Origin: an uncultured Acetobacteroides sp.
Lineage (GTDB): Bacteria; Bacteroidota; Bacteroidia; Bacteroidales; ZOR0009
Direction: 5' to 3'
DNA length: 64,000 nt
Assembly: GCF_963678165.1 (NCBI RefSeq)
Contig: NZ_OY782755.1
Span: 3,891,501 to 3,955,500 of the forward strand
Below, in pieces: positions 1 through 9,107 of the stretch. Every line of letters begins with the position of its first letter. The stretch's first letter is position 1. Below the pieces are notes generated by a model. That model was not told the origin of the DNA and ran no database searches. It saw only the letters and a list, made by a program, of their open reading frames with translations. A program made the position numbers and the translations under genes.

Positions 1-1
1 T

Positions 2-217
2 AATCTCCTTAAAGAGAATTCCTACATTGCCGGTATTGAATGGAATGATAAGGAAATAAAATGGTTATTGAACGGAGTTGTAGTAAAACGAATCACCAAT
101 AATCTGCCGAACACTCCACTCTACCTTGTATTTTCATCGGGCGTTTACAAAAATGTAAAAGGAACGGAATCTAACGATTTCCTAATAGATTGGGTTAGAT
201 GCTACAAGAAGAATTAG
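2..217 (+). CDS. C-terminal end of a GH16-like glycoside hydrolase (5' end outside window)
   Basis: An open frame runs from the window edge to TAG at 215-217, giving about 71 residues. The visible part reads YIAGIEWNDKEIKWLLNGV near its start and ends FLIDWVRCYKKN. The E-W-x(5)-I-x-W-x-x-N/D-G pattern and the terminal D-W-V-R-x-Y are typical of the last beta strands of GH16 / concanavalin A-like glucanases. The catalytic E-x-D-x-x-E motif would lie upstream and is not visible, so enzyme activity cannot be judged; a LamG/ConA-type lectin domain is the alternative. A perfect hairpin follows six bases after the stop. Confidence 0.6.
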   Translation, partial: NLLKENSYIAGIEWNDKEIKWLLNGVVVKRITNNLPNTPLYLVFSSGVYKNVKGTESNDFLIDWVRCYKKN

Positions 218-222
218 TTGAG

Positions 223-281
223 AGTTGTGAATAAAATAAAAAAGAGGTCGATTAGACCTCTTTTTTATTTTATTCACAACT
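223..281. terminator. Bidirectional intrinsic terminator, 27-bp perfect stem
   Basis: Positions 223-249 and 255-281 are perfect reverse complements around the 5-nt loop GATTA. The core is AAAAAAGAGGTC/GACCTCTTTTTT, so each strand has a GC stem followed by a T-run. It separates two convergent genes (GH16-like on plus, lepA on minus), and its right arm includes bases of the lepA stop codon at 280-282. Confidence 0.9.
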
Positions 282-2070
282 AATCTCCCATCTTAAGAAC
301 AGCAAGAAATGCCTGTTGTGGGACTTCAACATTCCCAACCTGACGCATTCTCTTCTTGCCTTTTTTCTGCTTTTCGAGCAACTTGCGCTTACGCGATATA
401 TCTCCACCATAGCACTTTGCTGTAACATCCTTTCTAAGAGCCTTGATGGTTTCTCGTGCTATTATCTTTGCCCCAATAGCAGCCTGAATAGCAATATCGA
501 ACTGCTGACGAGGAATGAGTTCCTTTAACTTTTCACACATCTTACGACCAAAGTCGTAGGCATTATCGCGGTGAATAAGGCATGAAAGAGCATCTACAGG
601 CTCGCTATTAAGCAGGATGTCGAGTTTTACCAGAGTAGCCTGCTGATAGCCATTCAAGTAATAATCGAACGATGCGTAACCACGTGAAATGCTCTTAAGC
701 TTATCGTAAAAGTCAAATACGATTTCGCTTAATGGCATGTCGAAATTCACCTCAACACGGTCGGTTGAAAGGAATACCTGATTGCGAAGAATTCCACGCT
801 TATCAATGCAAAGCTTCATGATAGTACCTAGGTACTCGGTTTTAGTGATAACCTGAGCATGAATGGTTGGCTCTTCAATAAAGTCTATAAGTGTTGGAGC
901 AGGTAAGCCTGATGGATTGTGAACCTCAACAACGTCACCTTTGGTTGTATGTACCTTATATGAAACGTTTGGAACGGTAGTGATCACATCCATGTCGAAC
1001 TCGCGGTAGAGACGCTCCTGAATGATCTCCATGTGAAGAAGCCCTAGAAAGCCTGCACGGAAACCGAAGCCCAACGCAAGCGATGACTCTGGCTCGAAGG
1101 TAAGAGAGGCATCGTTTAGCTGCAACTTTTCGAGCGAAGAACGAAGATCCTCGTAGTCATCAGAATCAACTGGATATAGACCTGCAAACACCATTGGTTT
1201 TACATCCTCAAATCCAGCAATCGCCTTACTGCAAGGCTTAGCAACCTGAGTAATAGTATCACCAACCTTCACCTCAGAGGAGGTCTTAATTCCAGAAATG
1301 ATATAACCAACATCACCGGCTTTAACTTCCTGCTTTGGAAACATCTTCAACTTAAGCACCCCAATTTCATCGGCAACGTACTCCCTTCCTGTGTTGAAAA
1401 ATTTCACCTTATCACCTTGGCGCAAGGTTCCGTTTGTCACCTTGAAGTAGGCGATAATTCCTCTAAAGGAGTTGAAAACAGAGTCGAAAATTAGCGCCTG
1501 AAGAGGTGCCTCAGGATTGCCAGTTGGAGCAGGTACACGACTAACGATTGCCTCTAGTATTTCGGGAACTCCAACACCTGTTTTAGCGCTAGCAGCAATA
1601 ATATCTTCTGGTTTACAACCAATAAGTTCTACAATTTGGTCTGTTACCTCTTCAACCATTGCTGCATCCATATCAATCTTGTTGATAACAGGAATAATTT
1701 CGAGGTTGTGCTCAAGCGCAAGGTAAAGGTTTGATATGGTTTGTGCCTGGATGCCTTGTGTTGCATCCACGATAAGCAGTGCTCCTTCGCAGGCTGCAAT
1801 AGCACGAGAAACTTCGTAGGAGAAGTCAACGTGACCAGGAGTATCAATTAGATTCAAGATATACGTTTCGTTATCCTGAACATACTCCATTTGGATGGCA
1901 TGGCTCTTAATGGTAATACCCTTTTCACGCTCCAAATCCATGTCGTCTAGAACCTGGTTTTGAAACTCCCTTTCGTTAAGGGTGTGGGTTGCCTGCAGAA
2001 GTCTGTCAGCCAAGGTGCTCTTACCATGGTCGATGTGGGCTATAATACAAAAGTTTCTAAGATTCTTCAT
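280..2070 (-). CDS. lepA: Elongation factor 4 (LepA), ribosome-associated GTPase
   Basis: This translational GTPase remodels or back-translocates ribosomes and acts in the cytoplasm. The G1 motif [10 protein letters not shown]3 DTPGH and G4 NKID are all present. EF-G-like domains follow, and the LepA-specific C-terminal domain ends in a Lys/Arg-rich stretch ([19 protein letters not shown]). Length is about 596 residues, normal for LepA. I place the start at 2070 ([17 protein letters not shown]) rather than three codons upstream, because LepA proteins start just before this motif and a promoter lies close behind. It is the last gene of the leuS-yitT-M23-lepA minus-strand run but appears to have its own promoter. 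Confidence 0.97.
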   Translation of the reverse strand: MKNLRNFCIIAHIDHGKSTLADRLLQATHTLNEREFQNQVLDDMDLEREKGITIKSHAIQMEYVQDNETYILNLIDTPGHVDFSYEVSRAIAACEGALLIVDATQGIQAQTISNLYLALEHNLEIIPVINKIDMDAAMVEEVTDQIVELIGCKPEDIIAASAKTGVGVPEILEAIVSRVPAPTGNPEAPLQALIFDSVFNSFRGIIAYFKVTNGTLRQGDKVKFFNTGREYVADEIGVLKLKMFPKQEVKAGDVGYIISGIKTSSEVKVGDTITQVAKPCSKAIAGFEDVKPMVFAGLYPVDSDDYEDLRSSLEKLQLNDASLTFEPESSLALGFGFRAGFLGLLHMEIIQERLYREFDMDVITTVPNVSYKVHTTKGDVVEVHNPSGLPAPTLIDFIEEPTIHAQVITKTEYLGTIMKLCIDKRGILRNQVFLSTDRVEVNFDMPLSEIVFDFYDKLKSISRGYASFDYYLNGYQQATLVKLDILLNSEPVDALSCLIHRDNAYDFGRKMCEKLKELIPRQQFDIAIQAAIGAKIIARETIKALRKDVTAKCYGGDISRKRKLLEKQKKGKKRMRQVGNVEVPQQAFLAVLKMGD

Positions 2071-2092
2071 TAACCGCATTTCTTAATGCTCG

Positions 2093-2124
2093 CAAAGATA
2101 ATCTATTAGTTTGAATTGTTGCAA
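2093..2124 (-). promoter_or_regulatory. Bacteroidetes-type promoter for lepA
   Basis: On the minus strand TATCTTTG (2093-2100) matches the Bacteroidetes -7 consensus TAnnTTTG, and TTG at 2122-2124 lies 21 bases upstream as a -33 element. Transcription would start about 15 bases before the lepA ATG at 2070. Confidence 0.6.
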
Positions 2125-2193
2125 TATTAAAGAGTTACGGCTGGTACAGCAACTCCGTATTTCGTACTGCTTAATAATACTATTGGGGTTTTC

Positions 2194-3438
2194 CTACTGC
2201 TTCTTCATCAATTGCATCATTCCATTTCGATACCGCATAAACTGATTGAGGTTCTCCTTTCGCAATGGCTTTTCGGGTGGTGATTGAACCTTTAATGGAT
2301 TAATTGGCTCAGCCCCCTTCCAAACACGAAAATCGAGGTGCGCCCCTGTTGAATATCCGGTGGAACCAACAAAGCCAATAACCTGTCCCTGCTGAACACG
2401 TTTACCTAATGATATCCCCTTAGCAAATCGGCTGAGATGCATGTAACTGGTTACAAAATTGGCAACGTGCTTTATCTTAATCCAGTTTCCAGCGCTACCA
2501 CTGTATCCCTTGAGTATCACGACACCACTTCCTATTGTCATTACAGGCGTTCCGATAGGTGCAGAATAGTCAATCCCGTAATGTGGTCGAAATATCTTCA
2601 GTATAGGATGCAGGCGGCTACGGCTAAATCCCGAGGTTATGCGCGAAAATTTTAGAGGAGCCTTCAGAAAAGCCTTTTTGAGGCTCTGTCCATTCTCGTT
2701 CCAATACGAATCTATACTATCCTGCTTAAATGCAAAAGCATAGTAAGCTTTTCCCATATGGTTGAAGACGGCTGCGTGTATCTTCGCTATTCCGATAGAA
2801 GTAGATCCTACAAACATCTCATCATAAACCACCTTGAAACTGTCCTTTTTTTTAAGTCCAAAAAAGTCGATTTCCCAAGCGTAAACTTCAGAAAGGTCGA
2901 GAGCCAAGGCTGTATTCATCTTAGCCTCCTCGATAGCATGCCAGAGCGAAGACTTTATGGTTGTACTGCTAATCTTTCTGACAATTCGGACTGGCTTTTC
3001 GGCAACATGCACGCTCATGCTATCCTTAAACGAAAACACAACGTACTGTATAGGGGAAATTTCGTAGACCCAATACGCCAATTGCTGAGTGGAATCGGGC
3101 TGTACAAACGCTTTGAATACATGACCTGCCCGAATAGAACGCAAGTCAAACTTTCCTTCGGCTAGCTTTGAAAGGCTATCAACCTGCCTAGCACTAATTC
3201 CGCAGTCTCCAAGAATCTCTGACAAACTTTTACCCGGTGCTATCTCGTTCGTTACGACATTAAACGAATCGACAGGTATACCATACTCCATAACAGGTGG
3301 CGGAACCTCTTTCTTCCTAAATAGATCGCTAAACTGCTGAAGTAACGGCCAAAGAACTATAGATCCGGCCAACAGGATGCCAAAAGAAAGAGCCGCAACT
3401 AGCACGGCTCTTTTACTATAAAACTTTTTTAACTTCAT
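2194..3438 (-). CDS. Membrane-anchored M23 peptidase (LytM/OapA type)
   Basis: A predicted peptidoglycan endopeptidase or peptidase-like factor of the cell envelope (414 aa). One N-terminal transmembrane segment (about residues 11-31, VLVAALSFGILLAGSIVLWP) is followed by a periplasmic linker with an OapA/LysM-like region (GKSLSEILGDCGIS). The C-terminal M23 domain (about 280-390) has the zinc-binding H-x(3)-D in HYGIDYSAPIGTPV and the H-x-D/H motif in GAHLDFRVWKG, so it is probably active. It starts 21 bases after the YitT-like gene and is probably co-transcribed with it. Whether it cleaves cross-links or activates an amidase cannot be told from sequence. Confidence 0.88.
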   Translation of the reverse strand: MKLKKFYSKRAVLVAALSFGILLAGSIVLWPLLQQFSDLFRKKEVPPPVMEYGIPVDSFNVVTNEIAPGKSLSEILGDCGISARQVDSLSKLAEGKFDLRSIRAGHVFKAFVQPDSTQQLAYWVYEISPIQYVVFSFKDSMSVHVAEKPVRIVRKISSTTIKSSLWHAIEEAKMNTALALDLSEVYAWEIDFFGLKKKDSFKVVYDEMFVGSTSIGIAKIHAAVFNHMGKAYYAFAFKQDSIDSYWNENGQSLKKAFLKAPLKFSRITSGFSRSRLHPILKIFRPHYGIDYSAPIGTPVMTIGSGVVILKGYSGSAGNWIKIKHVANFVTSYMHLSRFAKGISLGKRVQQGQVIGFVGSTGYSTGAHLDFRVWKGAEPINPLKVQSPPEKPLRKENLNQFMRYRNGMMQLMKKQ

Positions 3439-3459
3439 TACATTCCACTAAAACGTCAT

Positions 3460-4359
3460 CTACTTGGCCTTTATGGTTTCGAACCCTTTGCCGAATACCC
3501 CCATTGCATTTACAACGGAGATAAATGCATTAGGATCTTCCTGCTTGCAGATCTTGTAAACCTGATTGGTTTCAAACTTTCGCACAAGCACCATCACCAC
3601 CTTTTGCTCTTCTTTGGTATACCAGCCCTGCCCATTAAGCACTGTAACTCCACGACCGACTTCGCTTGAAAGCCTATCGGCAATGGAATCGTAGCTTTTT
3701 GAGACGATAAACATCTGCACAGACTGACGTGTACCTTGCAATACCAAATCGATGGCAAACGACACCACTCCAACGCTGATATAACCGTAAACAACAGAGG
3801 TAAAGTCCTTCAGAATGAAATAGGAAGAGCCAATAATTATAACATCGCAAAGCAGTATCATCTTGCCCATGGAGATGTTGCGGTACTTGCACACGATCAT
3901 GGCAATGATATCGGTACCTCCTGATGTTCCTCCTTGGGTAAAGATAAGTCCTAGCCCCGTGCCGCACAAACCACCTCCGATAATGGTGGCAAGCAAACGC
4001 TCATCGGGCAGTTTTAAGGGCGAAGAGTGAATGAACAGCTGTCCTAGCCAAAGCAGAAAAGCCGTCATTCCAATACCTATAACGGTTCGCACCCCAAACT
4101 TTCCACCAAGCACCTTAATTCCAAGGTACAGAAGGAAAACATTTATGACAAGGTAGCTGTAAGCAATCTTAATGCCACCTCCTTCGGCACCTCCAGTTGC
4201 ATAGTAGATTAATGCCCCTATACCGCTGACTCCTCCGCTAACAATGTTCGCAGGAAGCAGGAAGGCGGTCCATCCTAAGGAATAAAGCGATAAACCAAAT
4301 GCCATAAAGAGGTAAACTTTAAATTCCCCTAGTATGGCTTGAGTGCTAAGCTTACCCAT
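3460..4359 (-). CDS. YitT-family membrane protein (DUF161 plus DUF2179)
   Basis: An integral inner-membrane protein of unknown transport function (299 aa). It has about five hydrophobic segments in residues 15-205, the family signature GGVSGIGALIYY after the first helix and the second Gly-rich signature FTQGGTSGGTDIIAMI (about 142-157). The soluble C-terminal DUF2179 domain (about 215-295) includes GRGVTVLNGQGWY. Length and domain order are standard for YitT. It lies 8 bases downstream of leuS, consistent with an operon. Confidence 0.9.
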   Translation of the reverse strand: MGKLSTQAILGEFKVYLFMAFGLSLYSLGWTAFLLPANIVSGGVSGIGALIYYATGGAEGGGIKIAYSYLVINVFLLYLGIKVLGGKFGVRTVIGIGMTAFLLWLGQLFIHSSPLKLPDERLLATIIGGGLCGTGLGLIFTQGGTSGGTDIIAMIVCKYRNISMGKMILLCDVIIIGSSYFILKDFTSVVYGYISVGVVSFAIDLVLQGTRQSVQMFIVSKSYDSIADRLSSEVGRGVTVLNGQGWYTKEEQKVVMVLVRKFETNQVYKICKQEDPNAFISVVNAMGVFGKGFETIKAK

Positions 4360-4367
4360 ATCTTCTA

Positions 4368-7127
4368 TTAAATAACTATGTTAACGATCTTTCCTGGCAC
4401 TACGATTACCTTCTTAGGCGATTTCCCTTCTAGGAATTTTGCGGCCTGCTCGTCGGCAAGAACGGCTTCCTCTACCTGCTTTGGATTCAGGCTTAGAGGA
4501 AGAACTTTCTTAAACCTAAGCTTGCCGTTAAACGAAACAGGATACTCGAAACTAGTTTCTACCAAATACTCCTCGTTATGCACAGGGTACTTTGCATCGT
4601 TGATGGTTGTTGTATAGCCTAGCAACGACCACAACTCCTCGGTGATGTGTGGAGCAAATGGCGAGAGCAGCACGGTTAGCGGTTCAAGAATATCACGCTT
4701 GTTGCACTTAAGGTCGGTTAGCTCGTTTACGCAAACCATAAAGGCCGAAACCGAAGTGTTGAACGAAAAGTTCTCGATATCTTCGCGAACCTTCTTGATA
4801 GTCCTATGAAGCGCCTTTAACTCGTCGGCTGAAGGCTTGTCGTTGGTTACCTGGAATTCGCCATTGCTGTTAAGGAAGAGCCTCCAGAACTTACGAAGGA
4901 AGCGGTGAACGCCATCGATACCCTTGGTATCCCAAGGCTTCGACTGCTCGAGTGGTCCAAGGAACATTTCGTACATGCGAAGGGTATCGGCACCGTAGCG
5001 CTCTACAATATCATCGGGATTAACCACGTTGAACATCGACTTCGACATCTTCTCGACAGCCCAGCCGCAAACGTACTTGCCATCCTCGAGTTCAAACTCG
5101 GCAGTAGCAAACTCTGGTCGCCACTTCTTGAACGCCTCGGTATCGAGAATATCGTTGCTTACAACATTGACATCAACGTGAATTTCCTGCGTTTGGTACT
5201 TATCCTTTAACCCTAGCGATACGAACTTGTTGGTTCCCTGAACACGGTAAACAAAGCTCGAACGGCCCTGAATCATTCCCTGGTTAATCAGCTTTTTGAA
5301 GGGTTCCTTCTCGGCAACAAAGCCAAGATCGTACAGGAACTTGTTCCAGAAGCGCGAGTAGATAAGGTGGCCCGTTGCGTGCTCGGTTCCCCCAATGTAG
5401 AGGTCGACGTTACGCCAGTACTCGTTAGCCTCCTTAGACACCAGCGCCTTGTCGTTGGTTGGGTCCATGTAGCGGAGGTAGTAGGCCGATGAGCCTGCGA
5501 AGCCTGGCATGGTACTCAGCTCGAATGGATATCCATCGGTGGTAGCCCAATTCTTGGCACGGCCAAGCGGTGGCTCGCCCGTTTCGGTTGGGAGGAAGGC
5601 ATCCACCTCGGGTAGCTCCAATGGAAGCTTATCATCCTCGATGGCGTAGGGAAGCCCATCCTTAAAGTAGATGGGGAATGGCTCGCCCCAGTAGCGCTGG
5701 CGGCTAAAGATGGCGTCGCGCAGGCGGTAGTTGATTTGGCGCTTACCAATGCCACGAGCCTCCACCTCGTCGATGGCGCGGTTTACGGCCTGCTTCACCT
5801 CCATCCCGTTTAGGAAATCGGAGTTGATGAGCTTGCCCTCCTTGGCGTCGTAGCTTTCGTTGGTAATATCGCCACCGGCAACCACCTCGATGATGTCGAT
5901 ACCGAAGTGCTTAGCAAAGGCGTAGTCGCGGCTATCGTGGGCAGGAACGGCCATGATGGCGCCGGTTCCGTAGCCGATAAGCACATAGTCGCTTATGTAA
6001 ATTGGGATTTGCTTTCCGTTAAATGGGTTGATGGCGTAGCCTCCTGTAAACTGGCCGCTCACGCGCTTTTCGGCCATGCGCTCGCGCTCGCTACGCTTCT
6101 TGGTCTCGTCGATATAGGCTTGAACGGCCTCGCGGCACTCGGGCGTGGTAAGCTCCATCACCATGTCGTGCTCGGGGGCAATTACCATGAAGGTAACGCC
6201 GAAGATGGTGTCGGGACGGGTGGTGAAGACCTCCAGCTGCTTTTCGCTATCCTTCAATCCGAAGAATACCTGGGCACCCTGCGAGCGGCCAATCCAGTTA
6301 CGCTGGATCTCCTTCAGCGAGTCGGTCCACTCCAGCTCCTCGAGCTCGTCGAGCAGGCGCTGGGCGTAGGCCGAGATACGGAGCGACCACTGGCGCATTT
6401 TGCGCTGCACCACGGGGAAGCCTCCTCGAACCGAAAGGCCATCCTTTACCTCGTCGTTGGCCAGCACGGTGCCCAGCTCGGCGCACCAGTTAACCATAGT
6501 ATCGGCAAGGTAGGCGATGCGGTACTGCAGCAGGATCTCCTGCTGAGCGGTTTCGCCCATGGCGTTCCACTCAGCGGCAGTGAATGCAGGTACATCGCCA
6601 CAGGCGGCATCTACATTGCCGTTACCGTTGATTCGGAACTCTTCGATAAGGCCATCAATAGGCTCGGCCTTCTGGGTTTTATTGTTGTAGTAACTCCGGA
6701 ACATGAGCAGGAACGCCCACTGGGTCCACTTGTAGTACGAGGGGTTGCAGGTGCGGAACTCGCGGCTCCAGTCGTAGGAGAAGCCGATCTTGTCGAGCTG
6801 CTCGCGGTAGCGCTTAATGTTGATATCGGTGGTGATGGCTGGGTGCTGCCCCGTTTGGATGGCGTACTGCTCGGCGGGAAGGCCGAAGGCATCGTAGCCC
6901 ATGGGGTGAAGCACGTTGAAGCCCTCCAGGCGCTTGAAGCGCGAAAAGATGTCGGAAGCGATATACCCTAGCGGGTGCCCCACGTGCAGCCCAGCACCCG
7001 ATGGGTAGGGAAACATGTCGAGGACGTAGAACTTGGGCCTCGAAGCATCCACATCAACCTTATAGGTCTTATTCTCGCGCCAGCGCTGCTGCCACTTCTT
7101 CTCTATATCAACAAAATTGTATTCCAT
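4368..7127 (-). CDS. leuS: Leucyl-tRNA synthetase
   Basis: Charges tRNA-Leu with leucine in the cytoplasm. The class I HIGH motif appears as HVGHPLGY and the KMSKS loop as EKMSKSMFN. The CP1 editing domain is intact, with [10 protein letters not shown] and the conserved Asp in [13 protein letters not shown]. From the ATG at 7127 ([16 protein letters not shown]) the protein has 919 residues, a usual bacterial length. An in-frame extension of 30 codons upstream is possible but lacks family similarity. The 5' half is clearly more GC-rich than the 3' half, which creates long spurious antisense frames. Confidence 0.97.
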   Translation of the reverse strand: MEYNFVDIEKKWQQRWRENKTYKVDVDASRPKFYVLDMFPYPSGAGLHVGHPLGYIASDIFSRFKRLEGFNVLHPMGYDAFGLPAEQYAIQTGQHPAITTDINIKRYREQLDKIGFSYDWSREFRTCNPSYYKWTQWAFLLMFRSYYNNKTQKAEPIDGLIEEFRINGNGNVDAACGDVPAFTAAEWNAMGETAQQEILLQYRIAYLADTMVNWCAELGTVLANDEVKDGLSVRGGFPVVQRKMRQWSLRISAYAQRLLDELEELEWTDSLKEIQRNWIGRSQGAQVFFGLKDSEKQLEVFTTRPDTIFGVTFMVIAPEHDMVMELTTPECREAVQAYIDETKKRSERERMAEKRVSGQFTGGYAINPFNGKQIPIYISDYVLIGYGTGAIMAVPAHDSRDYAFAKHFGIDIIEVVAGGDITNESYDAKEGKLINSDFLNGMEVKQAVNRAIDEVEARGIGKRQINYRLRDAIFSRQRYWGEPFPIYFKDGLPYAIEDDKLPLELPEVDAFLPTETGEPPLGRAKNWATTDGYPFELSTMPGFAGSSAYYLRYMDPTNDKALVSKEANEYWRNVDLYIGGTEHATGHLIYSRFWNKFLYDLGFVAEKEPFKKLINQGMIQGRSSFVYRVQGTNKFVSLGLKDKYQTQEIHVDVNVVSNDILDTEAFKKWRPEFATAEFELEDGKYVCGWAVEKMSKSMFNVVNPDDIVERYGADTLRMYEMFLGPLEQSKPWDTKGIDGVHRFLRKFWRLFLNSNGEFQVTNDKPSADELKALHRTIKKVREDIENFSFNTSVSAFMVCVNELTDLKCNKRDILEPLTVLLSPFAPHITEELWSLLGYTTTINDAKYPVHNEEYLVETSFEYPVSFNGKLRFKKVLPLSLNPKQVEEAVLADEQAAKFLEGKSPKKVIVVPGKIVNIVI

Positions 7128-7291
7128 GATGACTTGCATTACTCTTTGACCTGCGAAATTAGCAAAAAGATGGTAGAATAAAGTTTTAACATTGGCAAAG
7201 TAGCGATTCCTCGCCAACCCGCCAAGGGCAATCCAAACAAAACCGAGGGGTAGGCGTTTTTATACTAAACGAACCCTAACACAATCTAGCA

Positions 7292-7717
7292 ATGAGCTTC
7301 ATCAAGGAATTTAAAGACTTCATCTCGAAGGGCAGCGTCATCGACCTAGCCGTTGCCGTGGTCATCGGCGGCGCCTTCGGGCAGATTGTTTCGTCGGCCG
7401 TGAACGACATCCTGATGCCCGTGGTAGGCCTCCTGCTTGGGGGCATCGACTTTGCCTCGTGGAAGATTACGCTGAAGGAGGCCGTGGTGGCCGCCAACGG
7501 CACCATCGGCCAGCCAGCCGTGACGATGAACATCGGCAGCTTCATCCAGGTAACGGTCAACTTCCTGCTCATCGCCCTCTTCATCTTCATCGCCCTTAAG
7601 GGGCTAATGCACCTGAAGCGGCAGAAGGCCGCGGCACCTCCCGCACCCGCCGCCCCTAGCCAGGAGGCCCAGCTGCTGGCCGAGATTCGCGACCTGCTGA
7701 AGAAGGAACAGGGCTAG
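7292..7717 (+). CDS. mscL: Large-conductance mechanosensitive channel MscL
   Basis: Homopentameric inner-membrane channel that opens under membrane tension to release solutes after hypo-osmotic shock (141 aa). The N-terminal amphipathic helix is MSFIKEFKDFI. TM1 carries the signature DLAVAVVIGGAFGQIVSSAVNDI with the Gly/Ala-rich pore lining, TM2 is about residues 75-100, and a cytoplasmic helix (EAQLLAEIRDLLKKEQ) follows an Ala/Pro-rich linker. It is divergent from leuS across a 164-bp intergenic region in which I find no convincing promoter motif. Confidence 0.97.
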   Translation: MSFIKEFKDFISKGSVIDLAVAVVIGGAFGQIVSSAVNDILMPVVGLLLGGIDFASWKITLKEAVVAANGTIGQPAVTMNIGSFIQVTVNFLLIALFIFIALKGLMHLKRQKAAAPPAPAAPSQEAQLLAEIRDLLKKEQG

Positions 7718-7796
7718 CCCCCCTCCTTTTAAGGGGATAACTAGCCATGAATATGCATTAGGCTTTGAGAAAAACAGCTTAGCTAAGGCACAAACA

Positions 7797-7828
7797 GAAA
7801 GCCCCCTCCATTGCTGACGGGGGCTTTC
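7797..7828. terminator. Intrinsic terminator between mscL and the DUF6261-like gene
   Basis: GAAAGCCCCC (7797 onward) pairs with GGGGGCTTTC ending at 7828, with a 12-nt loop. It sits between convergent genes and could serve both. Just upstream (7714-7745) a short CCCCCCTCC-TTTTAA-GGGG palindrome follows the mscL stop. Confidence 0.75.
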
Positions 7829-7897
7829 ACCAACCATTTTAACTTTATAAACTGAAAAATACATGGGTATACAGCAGGACCTTCGCAGGTGCTAGTA

Positions 7898-8674
7898 CTA
7901 TTTTGTTCCTTTCTTTTTTTCCTCTTCCTCTTTCTTCTTCTTTTCCTCCTCTTCTTTTTTCTTCTTGGCCAGCGTTTCGCGGGTTCGGATGAGGGCTATC
8001 ACGGCATCGGCCTCGTGGTTTACCTTGCCGATGGCGTCGGCGTACTCGGCCTTTCCCTCTATCTTATAGAGCGCCTCTATCAGCTCGAACACCTCGGTGC
8101 ACTGGGTCTTGGCGCGCTTGGCCACCACGTGAGCGGCTTCGCCAGCGTCCTCGGCCACGGCCAGCTTGCTACGGATGCCAGCTGCGGTGTCGAACTCCTC
8201 CTGCGCCACCATCACATTTTGCCACAGCGGCTGTGCGCTGAGCCCGGCCATCGCCTCGGCGTGACGCCCCGTGCTGAAGAGCCCGTTAAGGGTACGGATG
8301 GTGGTGCTCTCCTCCTTCAGAGGGAGGCTGTTGAGCGTGTAGCCGTTGGCCTTTAGGGTATCGTGAATGAGCAGCGCCTGCTCGCGGGTGGTGGCGTTGC
8401 GGCTATGGGTAAACGCCTCGATGAAGGTGCGGAAGGTGAGGTACTCGCCGTCGCGGTAGTCGTCAATCTCGTTTACGCTTCGGGTTTCGCCCTTAAGGTT
8501 CGTCTTCGGCAGCGCGGCATCGAGCTCCTTGCTTACGTCAGACAGCCCCACCAGCGCCAGCTTCAGCTTGGGGTTGAGCGGCCCTAGGGTATCGAGAAAA
8601 GGGTAAATTACATGAAGAAAATCGGACAATTCGTTAACACGGATGTTGTTTAAACAATTTCTTGTAAATCTCAT
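7898..8674 (-). CDS. All-helical cytoplasmic protein of unknown function (DUF6261-like), copy 1
   Basis: A 258-aa protein with no signal peptide or membrane segment. I recall the family as DUF6261, restricted to Bacteroidetes, but could not verify it. It is clearly homologous to the protein at 50261-51010: both have LN-x-LF-T near the middle, a QEEF/QQEF motif, AK-S/T-QC and the shared block RTRETLA near the C-terminus. After that block the protein ends in a low-complexity K/E tail (about 25 residues), encoded by a near-pure purine stretch at 7902-7970. The ATG at 8674 is the first after the AT-rich leader. Upstream lies a tandem array of palindromes (8804-9050). No function can be assigned. 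Confidence 0.75.
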   Translation of the reverse strand: MRFTRNCLNNIRVNELSDFLHVIYPFLDTLGPLNPKLKLALVGLSDVSKELDAALPKTNLKGETRSVNEIDDYRDGEYLTFRTFIEAFTHSRNATTREQALLIHDTLKANGYTLNSLPLKEESTTIRTLNGLFSTGRHAEAMAGLSAQPLWQNVMVAQEEFDTAAGIRSKLAVAEDAGEAAHVVAKRAKTQCTEVFELIEALYKIEGKAEYADAIGKVNHEADAVIALIRTRETLAKKKKEEEEKKKKEEEEKKKGTK

Positions 8675-8803
8675 AAGTTGTAGTTTTTAGGTTTGCGCTG
8701 TTAAAATAGGAATAATTCCATTACGTCCGTCTAAGTTAAATATTATTTTTTTGTACTAGCTTCTTATTTCATAAAAAGCCAGGAGCCAAACGAAAAGGCA
8801 TTA

Positions 8804-9050
8804 CCATCTCTTATGGTTCCATAAGATGGTGCTCAGGGGGTCGAAGCATGCTCTCATGGCACCATGAGAGAGCCATAAGGGGGGCGGAAAATGCTCTCAT
8901 GCACCCATGAAAATCCCGTTTGGGGTCAAATCATGCATTCATGGAACCATGAGAGACTGCTCGGAAGGGCGAATCACGCCCTCATAAAACCTTGAAGAGA
9001 CTGATCGAAGGCTCAAGCACGCCCCTACACAGCCCAAGAAGGGCGCATCT
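8804..9050. repeat. Array A: about six degenerate ~43-bp units, each centred on a palindrome
   Basis: Palindrome centres fall near 8816, 8860, 8904, 8945, 8988 and 9030, a spacing of 41.5-44 bp. The best unit is CTCTCATGG-CA-CCATGAGAG (8851-8870). Unit 1 is TTATGG-TT-CCATAA within a longer stem (8804-8829), and unit 4 is TTCATGG-AA-CCATGAG. Between palindromes a 20-25 nt G-rich spacer recurs (forms of ACTGCTCGGAAGGGCGAAT) ending in CATGC or CACGC. Units 5 and 6 are the most decayed. From unit 1 to unit 2 a T-A stem pair becomes C-G, a compensatory change. The array lies 130 bp upstream of the 8674 start codon and no gene crosses it. Confidence 0.8.
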
Positions 9051-9089
9051 GGAGCAGCAGCCAACGCTGCCGCCACAGGTGCGCCCTTC
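9038..9089 (-). terminator. Stem-loop 3' of the TonB-dependent receptor gene
   Basis: GAAGGGCGCA (9038-9047) pairs perfectly with TGCGCCCTTC (9080-9089), and an inner GCAGC/GCTGC helix is possible. It lies 19 bases beyond the receptor stop, and the minus strand continues TTCTT, so it is a plausible terminator. It overlaps the last degenerate unit of array A. Confidence 0.55.
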
Positions 9090-9107
9090 GGTATATACTC
9101 CAGCGGA

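Noticed and set aside
5907..6971. Long plus-strand frame antisense to leuS
   Set aside because: It lies in the GC-rich part of leuS, has no start context or recognisable family, and its residues mirror the leuS codons.
8804..9050. CRISPR array (also considered for 49953-50134 and 31652-32071)
   Set aside because: Units are degenerate throughout and there are no unique spacers between conserved repeats; no cas genes are nearby.
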